Origin: Climacium dendroides
Lineage: Eukaryota; Streptophyta; Bryopsida; Hypnales; Climaciaceae
DNA: 64,000 bases
Direction of reading: 5' to 3'
NCBI GenBank assembly: GCA_950106755.1
Contig: OX467088.1
Span: 4,200,001-4,264,000, forward strand
The stretch's first letter is position 1. Each line of letters starts with the position of its first letter. Made by a program: the position numbers and the translations under genes. Positions 35,607-46,430 of this stretch are shown here, one piece after another. The notes beneath the pieces were generated by a model, which had not been told where the DNA came from, did no database searches, and was given only the letters and a program-made list of their open reading frames with translations.

Positions 35607-35740
35607 GATGCTTGAACTTCCAACACGCGAGGAATAGGCAAAGGACCAAAGATGCTTGAACTTCCAACAAGCGAGGAGCAAACAAAGGACCAGAGATGCT
35701 TGAACTTCCAACAAGTGAAGAGCGAGCAGAGCCGCAGAGG
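35607..35740. repeat. 44 bp minisatellite (about 2.8 units)
   Basis: Units start at 35607, 35651 and 35695 with gatgcttgaacttccaacaa. Because 44 is not a multiple of three, the same peptide-like text (LLEVQASL) appears in all minus-strand frames. Those frames are artefacts of the repeat. Confidence 0.85.
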
Positions 35741-35969
35741 AGCTACAGTACTTTGCAGGAATTCCACTAGTGAGCATCTGAAATTGAATTTCAACTGTAT
35801 CTAAGCTGAGGTACAGTTTGGCCAGTCTCAGGTGAATCCAAGTTGAGGCTGAAAGGAGACTTTATTGTGTTGAATTGTGCCTGCCTTGGTGTTTAAGCAC
35901 CATAAATAAGGCCAGCACATCAAAACACCCAGTTATTGAAGTCGCATTGGGTTAATTAGTTACTAACTA

Positions 35970-36310
35970 GTATGCGAAGTTCTGACTGCCACCAAGTAGT
36001 CATTGCAGGCAACCACTGCCACCAAGTTGGTTGTGGACGAAGTTCTGACTGCCACCAAGCTAGTTGGTCCATAGGATGTCACTGCAAGCAGCCACCACCA
36101 CCAAGTTGGTTGGTCCAAAGAATGTCACTGCAACCAGCTACCATGTTTCATGTGGAGGCTAGATCCTGGATCCAATTTTTTGACTCTGGGGTGGCTGGCA
36201 AGATTTTGTCTACACCAGAGTAGTGAGGCTCATAAAATTGCCAAGTGAGAGTGTAATAATGTCCACACTAGAATAGTGAGGCTCATAAAATTGCCAGGTG
36301 AGTGTAATTA
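35970..36310. repeat. Two short degenerate tandem repeats
   Basis: At 35975-36135 the phrase gttctgactgccaccaag and a gatgtcactgcaa phrase recur imperfectly. At 36206-36310 a unit of about 53 bp (agtgaggctcataaaattgc) occurs twice. The open frame 35972-36223 is repeat-derived. Confidence 0.65.
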
Positions 36311-36791
36311 ATGTCCCACGCCAAAAATTAACAGGTCCAAAAAGCACACTACTAAATGCAATTTAATTGCAATTGTTAGGTGCTAGATTAGTAACTATAG
36401 AATGCTGCCTATGTAGTAAAAACAATGTGCTAAATTGGGTCCCATAAGAGGTAATTAAGCACAATATTCATAGAATGAATTGAATCTTCATGAATGGGAA
36501 ATCATCTAATAGCAACTGCCAAATATTATTGGACCTTTATTACTATAGACATGTTCCCACAAAGGCTTTTGTATATATCTACTCAGTCAAAAATTAGTTG
36601 TAAGGATTCTAAAACATTACACGTAGTAAATATCGTGTAGGTATTTTAGTTACATCTCCAAGCATATGTTTCCAGTCATAGCTTGAAATGTAAATCTTGG
36701 AAAAGAAAAAAGAAAAAGAAGAAGTTAAGTTAATCCCTGTAGGACCCTCTGAGTGCCACTCACACCTCCCTCAATCACGCCAGGGGATGCA
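36311..36791. other. Gene-free stretch
   Basis: Nothing recognisable was seen. Confidence 0.5.
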
Positions 36792-36985
36792 CAGTAGAAC
36801 CTCTCTAAGTACACCCTCCATAAGTCAATAAACCCCTCTTAACCAATGTTGTCAGACCCGGCCAGTCCCGGACTTGTCCCTATACAAAGGTTATGACTAA
36901 AAATGATCCTCTATAAACAAATAAACCTCTCGAATGCAATCTTGTCAGATGGTCCCGGACTTGTTGGTTAAAAGAGGTTCTACTG
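36792..36985. mobile_element. Emigrant-like (pogo/mariner-type) MITE, 194 bp
   Basis: The ends are CAGTAGAACCTCT and AGAGGTTCTACTG, close to the Emigrant-type terminus CAGTA(A/G)AACCTCT of plants. The right flank is TA and the left flank is CA, which fits a TA duplication with one transition. The motif tcccggacttgt occurs twice inside. It is non-coding. Confidence 0.8.
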
Positions 36986-37579
36986 TAATAGTTTCATGCC
37001 ATGGAGGAGACGTTCTCCAGGTACTCATCTCACAGTCAAATCACTGCCCTTTTCACACTTATTTAACCCATAAACAATGCCGAAGATGTTTTCTGGTCGA
37101 AGAATGACAGAAAATCTTTGAGTGTTGGATAGAAATCCAACTATTCATCCTTGAAATTTTGCATGAAAAATGAGATAGTAGTTTGTCTTTTCAGTGAGTG
37201 CTTTTGCATTTTTTTTAACCAATAATTCACACAGTACCCAAATAGATGATTTCCATAGTGACTAGCTCATCCTTTAAGGGTTAAGTTAATTAATGTACCT
37301 AAATTCAATATCGTCCCTAATCCAATACCACACAAACTAGTGTACCCTTTGCCCTTACCATCATAACTAAAATGAAAGTAAAAATAAATTTTTTAATTTT
37401 TGTAATTCATTAAAAACTTTGAAACTCAATATCTTTCACATTGTATGTCCAAACACCACAAAATAAAGTCCATGCACCTCTTATACAGAGCTTTCCAACA
37501 ATACCAAGAATAGGGGATATGTGGTTTAGGAGATTTCACCGTAACAAAAAAAACAAAAAAACAAACCTAACTAGCTAAT
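36986..37579. other. Gene-free stretch
   Basis: No gene is seen. Positions 37420-37520 carry a phrase set shared with the tandem repeat at 13255-13685 (ccaaacaccacaaaataaag). Confidence 0.45.
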
Positions 37580-38340
37580 TTAACCCCTAAAGGACCATTG
37601 TCCCTTTGGGGGACAAATTGGATTTCGGGCAAGTACCTACGAACTGAAACTTTGTCATGATTTTGTGAAACTTTTCTTGAAGATAGAAAAACTGATGAGA
37701 TTCATGGGAATATAATTTTTTTTTTTCAATTGATGTCCAGGAACGAAAGTTATGCCCAAATAAGCTCAAAACATGGGAGAGGGGGCAGCAAAAAACAATT
37801 TCAAAAATTTGAATTCTTTTTTCTAAATTTTTTTTCTCATAGATTATATTTTTGTCTACATGGAAAGCTTTGATTCATTCCATTTGAACTTATTATGAGA
37901 AAGTTATGGACAATCTTGTTTTGGGGGCAATTAGAGCATCTTCTTGAAAAAATAACTTATAGAATTCATTTTTGAATGCAATTTTTACAATTTGTCTAAA
38001 GAAAAAATTTTACATGATTTTGTTTGCTTGCTAAAACAATCTCACCATTGAGATTAGTGCATTTTAATTCCATCTTAAAGATATTAATAATTTAAATTTT
38101 CCTTCTTTCTCATACCTACTTCTACTTAACAATTTTTTTAAGCATGAAAATTAAGTTTAAAAAAAAAAATCCCTAGACTCTCAACTCAATTTTGCACAAT
38201 AAAGATTTAAGGCTCAAAACTTTGTAGTGCAAAAAATTTAAGTTAAAAAAGTTCAAAGTCAAATTATAATGCAGTCCCGCAAGGTGCTGAAATTTTTTTC
38301 CCCACTTTAAATGCAAATATCTTTTAATTTTATCCAAGCA
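37580..38340 (+). mobile_element. Family A TIR element, 3'-truncated copy
   Basis: It starts tttaacccctaaaggaccat and follows the family order to ctttaaatgcaaatatctt, where family C sequence takes over. It is the best-preserved left half of the family: ccctttgggggacaaattgg, gtctacatggaaagctttga. Confidence 0.65.
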
Positions 38341-38379
38341 AAGACGGAAGATGGGTGAACGAGAACGTGCAAACAAAGA

Positions 38380-38905
38380 ATCTTTTTCAATGAATAGTGC
38401 ATCCAAGCATTGTTTACAACAGGTGAGCCCCAAAAACCATGATATGGGGGCTATCCAAAATAGGTACTTCTACCATAAATCAACCAAATTGAAGAAACTT
38501 GACAAATGGATTGAATATGATGTATGGGAGGCAACCCATTCCTAATCATGCCCCATTCTAGTAATGTAAGCTGTTCTCTTTCCATATAGGAAGAGATGGG
38601 CAGTGATAAATTATAGCATAGTTCCTAAAGGAGTTGTGGCGCGTTATGATTGGCTACAATTATACTCTCAATATTGCAACCAACTCTAAGTGGATTTTGC
38701 AACTAGACCTTGGTTGGAAATAGAAAGGTCTACATGATTAGTATGGGTTGAATGGAATTTGCTATCAAAAAATCACAATAATTATGTTTTGAGAAATAAA
38801 AATCTCAAAAATTATGGAAACCTTCCAAACTCTATTTCTACACACAAGAAAATTTCTCCATTGAAGAACCCCACCACGTAGATATGAATATCTGCTTATT
38901 AAGTG
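38380..38905 (+). repeat. Dispersed repeat family C, copy 3
   Basis: Shares ggaggcaacccattcc, gcccattctagtaatgtaag, cgttatgattggctacaa, agaaatagaaa-type (tagaaaggtctacatgatta) and ccaaactctatttctac with the copies at 16289 and 33433. Frames are broken. Confidence 0.5.
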
Positions 38906-39149
38906 GTCTAAAATGGATTGCTTCTATAGAGACTTTTGTTGTTTTGCATTCATTCTAATGCAACACTCTAGCTAAAAAAATGAGGCATCATTGATATCGT
39001 TAAAACCAAAGGTAATTGAAAATGATCTTGCAGAATTATCTACATTTTATTTATTTTTAAGCAATTATCTACATCATTTAATGTCCAATTTGGATAGTGG
39101 ACATCTAAGGTAATTGCACCTAAAATTGCACAAATAAGTAATTTGTTAT
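38906..39149. other. Gene-free stretch
   Basis: This may include the eroded 5' part of the piggyBac-like element that follows, but no frame can be followed. Confidence 0.4.
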
Positions 39150-40320
39150 GGTTCCCATTATTTGCCATTTCTTTGTACATGGGTTTGAAGAAGCAACCTA
39201 ATTAAAAAAAATATTGACAAAAAGAAGGTTCTTTCTTCTATTGTCCCATTATTTCCAAAATATTTTCTTGTGATTGTTTTCAACATACAACTAGGTGCAC
39301 TATAAGAAACCAAAATTTATTGATGTCAAAAGGAACGGATTTTAGGTGACACTGAAAAAAATGAACCCATGTTTTTATGTCAACAATAATGTCCATCATA
39401 ACAGCAATGAACATAATTGTTAACATAAAAACATTGGTTTGTTTTTTGGATATCACCTCAAATGTCACCTAAAATCCATTCCTTTTGATGTCAATCCGTC
39501 ACCTAAAACAAGGTTTTCTTATAGTGGTGCCTTCATGTTATAAATCCGGCAATATATGTGATAATTGGGGGAACAAATTATGATAAGATGGGCCAAATGT
39601 GTTGGTTAGTAGAAGAAATATGATTAGCATGCATGAGGGAATTTTCATTAGGCAAGTATTTGGTTGTGGATAAAACAATGATTTGTTACAAATGATCCTA
39701 TTGTTTGGCATGTGAATACATGCCTTAGAAGCCATGTGGTCAAAGTATAGTCTCTAGTGGACTTGTTTTCTAAATACATATTTAATTTTGATATTTATTG
39801 CAGTAAAAATTAAGAAAGGCCTAATGTGCATGATCTAATCCATTTTGCACATGCTAGTGTGGCACATAATGAAGTGTTGAAAGTAGTAGACAAACTTAAT
39901 GGAAAAGAACATGTAGTGGTGACCAACAACTATTTTTATAGTATAGGTATATTCACGGTGTTGGCCAGTAGGGAAATATATGCTCTAGGGACAATGCAAT
40001 CGAACCAAATAGGCTTATCATTAGACTTTTAAGGATTTAAAGAGTTGGAGGTGAGTAAAACAAGAAACTTTAGAATGGTGAATGCATTCTAATTGTACAT
40101 TGGCTTATTGTATGTGGAAAGATAAGAAGTCATTTTATTCTCAACAAATACTATGCCAATTCAACACCTTTGTATTCATTGTGGTGAGATTGCAACTATT
40201 CCTTGAAGAGATGGAGGATTGTGCTCTCAAATCCAAACTTCACTTATTCATTTCATCAAAAGAAAAATGTGTGCCACAACCCACTAAAATGTGACTAAGT
40301 GTCCTATACAACTATCATGC
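39150..40320 (+). pseudogene. piggyBac-like transposase (DDE_Tnp_1_7) remnant, broken
   Basis: Decayed cut-and-paste transposase. Recognisable pieces in order are: YMGLKKQPN (about 39180); then, after the CACTA MITE at 39298-39526, a piece like MREFSLGKYLVVDKTM with the first catalytic Asp retained (about 39630-39690); EYMP (about 39710); FSKYIFNFDIYC (about 39760-39800); TNNYFYSIGIFTVLASREIY, equivalent to the family's DNxYTS segment (about 39915-39975); GTMQSNQIGLS; and CMWKDKKSF (about 40110). Frames change and stops occur several times. The usual second catalytic Asp before N-Y/F appears replaced by Asn. The C-terminal zinc-finger region is not seen. Plant piggyBac copies are rare compared with CACTA or hAT. 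Confidence 0.75.
39298..39526. mobile_element. CACTA-type MITE (229 bp) inside the piggyBac remnant
   Basis: The ends are CACTATAAGAAA and TTTTCTTATAGTG with a 3 bp duplication, gtg (39295-39297 and 39527-39529). Long imperfect inverted arms (caaaaggaacggattttagg and the complement of cctaaaatccattccttttg) let the element fold into a hairpin. Its sequence differs from the CACTA MITE at 20699, so it is a different family. It is non-coding. Confidence 0.93.
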
Positions 40321-41790
40321 AATTGTAGTCTTCTCTATTGCACCAAATTCTTACATCTTCGTTTTACATCATTAGTACAAAGTAGTTGTAAAATGAAGTG
40401 GATACATTGTTTTAGTTGCGAAGTAGTCATAGAATAAAGTGTAGGATTATGTGAGTTGCAACAACATTCAATTAGACTAAAAAACTTGTCCACAATGACT
40501 GCGGAGCTTCAAATTAGGACCAGTTGCAAATGTTTGATATAACCCAAAAATCACTTGTTCTTTATAGTCGCAAAACCCTTCATTTTCTTTTAGTATTTGG
40601 AATAAACCACCCACAAGAAGGGGTGGATGTGGTGGATGAGTTACATGCTTTTTTACTCTTGCTAAACTTCATCCCATAAATGTTGGCATTGAGAATTTTT
40701 TTCTACTTGATATCACCATTGTCAACATGTATATTTTTATACCTTGGGCACATATGCCAAGAATGTGATTAGTGACACCTCTGATACATTTACAATTGAA
40801 GACAAAGCTTTCTGCCGCACTTCTACAAAATTGGATTGGTCAAAGACAAGATATTGGTAGATGATATGGTGTGGACCAAATTACAACCACCTTTCTTTTT
40901 ATATTTTGCATTTCCCTCTCTCATGCATGCATCCATCATTTTTATTAGAAGATCCTGTTATATGTTTTATGAGTACGGTTTGTGAATAATATAAAACCAA
41001 GGTGTATATGCTTGTCAATGTACAGTACCCCAGAAAAAAAAACATACACTTTTTCATTTACAGGTGCTAGAGAAAAGTGTAAATGTTTCTTTCCAGGTAA
41101 GTTTACTGTACAAGCTCACTTTTTTTCCTATGTTGGAATTTAGTATGGAATACTTTACATCAATCCACTTTGCATTTGAATTAGTAGACCTGACATTTAG
41201 ACTGGAAGCAATTCAAATACTCATGTCCCAATGGAAAGGGATGAAAAGGCCAGGGCTTGGAAAAATGTAATCTATAACATATTCTTTGACCCAATGTATG
41301 AATAAGTTGGTGGACCACCTTGGAAAAACAACTAATGGTGAAAAGCATGTCCAAATGGTCCCCTACTGCAACATAAATCAAAGAGTTGCAAGCCACCTAA
41401 AAACTTCTTGTGCACTTACAAGCCTTGATTTGAAGTTTTCCTCCTTTGGGCAGTCTAGAAAAATTGTCGAACGCTAACTTTGAGTGTTATGATCTTGTCA
41501 ATGGTGAGGAGTTAAGTTCTCCCCCCAATGCTTAAGTTAGTACTAAAACAAGTAAACTTTGAGATCATACAATCAAATCTACTGAAAATCACCCCAAGAA
41601 GGTGTTTTTCACAAGGCCACAATCTTGGCAGTTTGGGGCTCTAACCCCCTCAGGGCTTTCGGGGTTAAAGAATGTGTAGGCCTAATCTACATTTCTGAAT
41701 CATTTGTTTCTAAAGCTATGATGCTGTAGGATGACAGTATCCTAGATCTCCAAATTTTGTGTTTTACATGGCCATAGTATAATGAAGATG
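40321..41790. other. Gene-free stretch downstream of CENH3
   Basis: Short open frames at 41064-41270 and 41286-41477 (plus strand) have no recognised domain. The part nearest 41790 should include the 3' untranslated region of CENH3, but no poly(A) signal could be fixed. Confidence 0.45.
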
Positions 41791-44184
41791 TCATGCTGCT
41801 TTATCAATGACACCACGTAGTCGTCTGGCCAACTGCAAATCCTTAGGCACTGCGTACAGTAAAAGCAGTATGTTAGTTTGATGAACACTTGCTACAAGTG
41901 AGTACATGTGAATCTGACTACATTATCTGTGAGCTGACATGCAAAAACTCCATACTCCATACTGGAAACTGGAGCCATTTCATATTGCCCAACTGAAAAC
42001 TGGAGCCCAGCTAAACCTCATCTATACTAACCCTAGATATTAGAGCAGAATGTTTCAGCTGACCACCTCAAAAACCATGTGAGGAATCAAAAGCCCTAGT
42101 ATTCAAGGCTCTAGGCACTTGAAAGTACTATCTCAGATATAGTACTAAACCCATTTGAGGAATTGAAAGTACTATCTCAGAGATTTGAGAACATGAATGT
42201 CACATATTTGGAGCTCTGAAATCTGCCACTACAAACCATACAAGAATCTCTGATTCTGGAAGTTACCAATCAAAGCAATCAAAGCCAAAGAATAGGAGAA
42301 GGGGCTTATTACTTATGGTTACTCGCTTAGCATGTATAGCGCACAAATTCGTGTCTTCAAATAGATGGACAATGTAGTCCTCAGTTGCCTGCAAAAGTCA
42401 GCAGCAAGAGTATTACCAAGAAGACAATGAAGACTGTTAGATCTCTTATTGGATGCAATCTTTATGAAGATACTCTCTCGATATTTAGACTTGAATAGCA
42501 AGCCATTTCTTTTTGGTATTAGGTGTAAGTGTAATTTTAGGAACTTGGATGACATGGCAATGTGTTACTCCAATAAATGAAAACATTCGCTCCTGTATCA
42601 GAATATCATAATATCCTGAAAATAGGTTCACTTATTCCTTTGCAGGTGGATGCAACGTACCTCTTGGAGGGCTGTCAATGCTTCCGCTGTCCACCGGGAG
42701 ACATCACTAGCATACATAGACGTAATTTCTTTGACCTACACATCTTTGACATCAGTGTACAGTATTTGCAGGATTGTCCACCTACTATTACTATCTTGAC
42801 AAGCACATTCTGCCATGTCAACATGCACTTCTAAACATGAAGTCAATGCAGGATAATATCCAGGACTCATGATTTTAAGAAGACCAATTCGTTTGATCGA
42901 ATTGTGAAACATATGAATCAAACAGGCCAAAGTTTATATCATTAGAAGCAGTAACGAAAAATGGCATGTGTTGGTCAATGAATGAATAAAAATGAACCCC
43001 AAAAAATTCTATATGACTTCCTCAAAACTGCTAGAAAAACATGAGATCCAATTTGAACTTCTTGGACTTTTAGGGGTTAATCTTCAGTACATCCCATGGA
43101 ATCTGTAATAGCACAGGTTCTTCTCCAAATCAAACATGGCAGTACGGCTTTCACCAAATCTAAAGATACAGAGACAAGCTTAAGGGCAATCTACTTCCGT
43201 AATCGTTTCTGAGGAGGTTTAATTGTTATTAGTAATTTCTTTTTCTTTCAAAAAATGATTCAGAACATACTGAACAACTCTTGAACTCAAGATGAAGTCA
43301 AGAATTAGCCAGCTGATCTTATGGAGCAAGATCTTCGGCTCATCTAGTAAGCTACAGTTCTCTAATCGCCACTCATGACTCTCTTCACGTGACTTGGAGC
43401 TCTAAAATTTTTGTTCAGCCACTAGAATTATGAAGCGTACAAATACAACGATTCCCTGACATCGAATTCCATGGTTGGAACCATAGTCGAAGAATAGACG
43501 AACAACCTAAACCCTAAAGATCTAAGGGGACACTTATGGCCTCACATCTTGCTGTATATTCAGTGTCCTTCACAGGTTTGGTGAGACTTGTAAATGATGC
43601 AACTTAAAAGTAACCAAAATTCTATTGCTCCAAACCATGGATGAAACAAATCTTACAAAAACATTCCTGATATTGTCGCAATACGACACATAATGTGAAA
43701 GAATACAAAATCTTTTTGACCCTCTAGGGTTTAACGAGGGTTTGCACCATTCCGCGCTGCTTGCAAATCACCCATCACTCAAACCCTACACCCCTAAAAA
43801 CAAGCACACACTCACACCCGAACAGTCCTCGCTGCACCAACTAATGTCGGACCTCAAAATCTTGAATGTCAAAACAACCGTCTCGTCTTGTACCATTCCC
43901 CCGAGTACCCAAGCAAGACCGAGAAAGAGGACATACAAAAATTGAAAAGAAAAGAATAATGCAGGGGAGATGCAAGAATCAAGACTTACATAGCGTGCGA
44001 AAGGAAGGCGAGGAATGAGGAGGTCGCAAGTCTTCTGATAGCGCCGAATCTCTTGCAATGCCTTGGTGCCCGGTCGCCATCGGTGAGGCTTCCTACTAAG
44101 CCTCCTCGCAGCTGCAGCTCCCCCTGCAGCGCTTGTGGACGCCCTGTTGTTGCCATGTTGAGGGGTCGATTTCCTCCTTGCCAT
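41791..44184 (-). CDS. CENH3: Centromeric histone H3 variant
   Basis: Replaces H3 in centromeric nucleosomes and specifies where the kinetochore forms. Four coding exons join in frame: 43990-44184, 42661-42735, 42313-42388 and 41791-41849. The donors are GTAAGT, GTACGT and GTAATA, and the acceptors end TAG, GCAG and GCAG. The product is 134 aa. A short N-tail (1-36) differs completely from canonical H3 after MAR. The histone fold follows: [15 protein letters not shown] (38-52), LLIPRLPF (55-62), [20 protein letters not shown] (68-87), then [20 protein letters not shown] (100-119) and LARRLRG (122-128). Loop 1 is one residue longer than H3 and carries the RW typical of plant CENH3. The chosen ATG has G at -3 and G at +4. 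At 134 aa it is shorter than most plant CENH3 (commonly about 150-180). It is intact. Confidence 0.93.
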
Positions 44185-45592
44185 CGCTCGCCGCCCTCGC
44201 TCTTCTCGACTCTAGAGGTGTCCCTGCCACCTCGCTTCTCATGGTTGCGACATTACTACAATTGTAACTGCAACTGCGCCATTCATGCTTGGCAGCAATG
44301 CAAGAATGCAACAAGATACCATCTAATCTTAACCCACTGCAAATTTTCATCAGCCGTGCTCAAACTGCAATTCCCCTTCTGCTTCCATTGCCGAGAAACG
44401 AATAGAACTATGGCTCATTAGATGGTCTAAACAGAGTTCACACGAGGAGACGCAATTGCTGCGAGAGCGGGAAATGGTAAAGCCCGTCCAGAGGATCTAG
44501 CATCTACAACTGGCGTAGATTTCAAAATTGCCAGGGTGGCCCTTCTTGCCACCCCTTGACACAAGTGCTGGTTTAGTGACTCTAACTTACCATTAATTCT
44601 TGCTGCAGATGTTGCTCGTCCAGCATAGTGCTGGGATGATTTGGAGTTCGTTGATTTTTGGTGAGTTCTGTCGTTGTTATTTTTGGGGTTACTGATGATC
44701 GTTTCAATGCAACATGAATGCAGCAGGAATTTTATGCAGAATTGCATGGGTGGTGAATGCTTGTCTCGATTGAGTGATGCGTTGTGTTGAATCTGGTTTT
44801 CGGGGTTTCAGGACTTCAGCAATGTGGGTTCACGTGGAGGGAGGGAGGGCGAGCAACCCGACTCAGCTGAAACTTCCCCTTTGAATTCTGAGCGGGCTTA
44901 TACCCGAATCCCATCATCAATCAAGGGTGTCGGAGAGAGTGTGAGCTTCTTGTCAGAGGCGATTCTGAAACGCGATTTCAAAACTGGCTACACAGCGGAT
45001 AGGAGTATAGGACAAGATTCTCGGTCTCAAAAAATTGCGCGGAAAAACATGGTGAAATCTTCACGTACAAGCTGTGAACTCTGACTACAGCAGTACCTTG
45101 GGTAGACTACAGGTGGGTGTCTGGGTGATGAATCGCATTGCATGTCAGGGTTTCTTTCTGTAGGTCAGGTTTCTCCAAAGTTCTTCATGCGAGGTAAGCA
45201 CCTAGGCTAGGGCATTGCATCACCTGCAGCTGAAACTACCGCCCCCTCGTCGCAGGTGCTTACCCCTTTGAAGCACCATGAAATGTTGAATTTGCGTGAG
45301 GGCGCACAGCTTCGATTCATGCGTCGCTTCTCGTTGCGTGGGGGGTGAGTGCAATGCTCTTATGCAGGTTGGCATTTTGTGGTAACTTCGGGTTCTAGTA
45401 AGGATTTCACGGACAGGGATTGCGCAGCAGATAGAATGGAGGAATATAGAAACATATAGAAACATATAGAAACATTCTTTCCCAGTATCGTAAGTTCCAC
45501 CTGATACCCGCTGAAGATATTGTTTCTTGAGTAAATAATGTTCTTCGAAGTTTGCAGCCACCAAGAGGACCTCGGGTAGCCGGTGTCCCTCT
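44185..45592. other. Intergenic region upstream of CENH3, GC-richer
   Basis: This should hold the CENH3 promoter and 5' untranslated region. Open frames on both strands (for example 44053-44421, 44427-44747, 44824-45084) show no recognised domain and no splice continuity. I do not call a gene here. At 45445-45475 the phrase gaaacatata is repeated three times. Confidence 0.45.
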
Positions 45593-45665
45593 GCGCCTGT
45601 AGCTCAGTGGATAGAGCGTCTGTTTCCTAAGCAGAAAGTCGTAGGTTCGACCCCTACCTGGCGCG
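45593..45665 (+). tRNA. tRNA-Arg (anticodon CCU)
   Basis: The 73 nt cloverleaf has acceptor GCGCCTG / CTGGCGC with one T-T mismatch at the sixth pair, D-arm GCTC-AGAGC, anticodon stem TCTGT / GCAGA with loop TTCCTAA (anticodon CCT in DNA), and T-arm GTAGG TTCGACC CCTAC. The discriminator base is G. Box A (TAGCTCAGTGG, 45600-45610) and box B (GGTTCGACCCC, 45644-45654) fit the Pol III consensus. There is no intron and no encoded CCA. It decodes AGG. Confidence 0.95.
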
Positions 45666-45697
45666 TACGGTGTACGATTAGGGTTTGGTTTCCATCC

Positions 45698-45701
45698 TTT
45701 T
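45698..45701 (+). terminator. Pol III terminator candidate
   Basis: A TTTT run 33 bp after the tRNA, the first such run downstream. Confidence 0.5.
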
Positions 45702-45904
45702 CGAAACTGCTCTTGAATTCAAACTGTAGTTAGGTCCCATAACTCTTGTACTTTTAATTGGAAGACCGTAGACCGTAGGCACATACATACATATGTATGT
45801 GGATTATGGGTTCATTTGTTTTTTAAAGTTGCTTGAGTACATTGGCAAGTGAAGAGTATTACAAATTCTTGCATTTATTTATGGTGTTATTGACTTGTTT
45901 AATG

Positions 45905-46430
45905 GTGAAGATGCTTCATCCACTAATCACGATTTTGTGTATTACATAGAATGTAGAGCAAGATTTTTAATAAATCTTCAGATAATAAAAATTACTAAAA
46001 TTTTCATATAATATTTTAAATAAATAAACATATGCTGAAATAAACAATAGAAATTTAATGAATGATGAATATGGTAAAAGATACACATACATTAGAATGC
46101 ATTAGAAATTTGTCAAATGTTGCAAACAATGGCTACCCAAATAGAAGAATTTAAAGGAAAAGCTTGTAAATCTCAAAAGCTTCATAAACAATTTAATTGT
46201 TGTGAAATTGTTGATGAATGATTTCTATGTATACATGATTAAAAATATTTTTATAAAATAATTGAAATAATTATTTTAAAGACTTATCAAAATCATTATC
46301 ATGCATTCTATTCAAATATATCAAATTTTTACTAATATGTGATTCGATGAATGCGTAGCATAGTAAGCACAAGCCCCTAATATTAATGGTAGCATTTGTG
46401 ATATTACAGAGGGATTTATGATTTTAGTAG
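45905..46430 (-). mobile_element. Family B repeat, shorter copy
   Basis: The reverse complement matches 13840-14640. Shared phrases are atattagtaaaa, gatatatttgaatagaatgc, aattctt..atttgggt.gcc and ctaatgcattctaatgtatg. It has the subterminal tagcatagtaagc near 46357. It lacks the 270 bp block present in the other copy. Confidence 0.55.

Noticed and set aside
42319..42555. Continuous minus-strand open frame across CENH3 exon 3 and its introns
   Set aside because: It is in the wrong frame relative to the histone fold. The spliced model joins four exons perfectly and explains the region better.
44824..45084. Open frame in the GC-richer region upstream of CENH3
   Set aside because: No recognised domain, no splice continuity, and no support other than being open.
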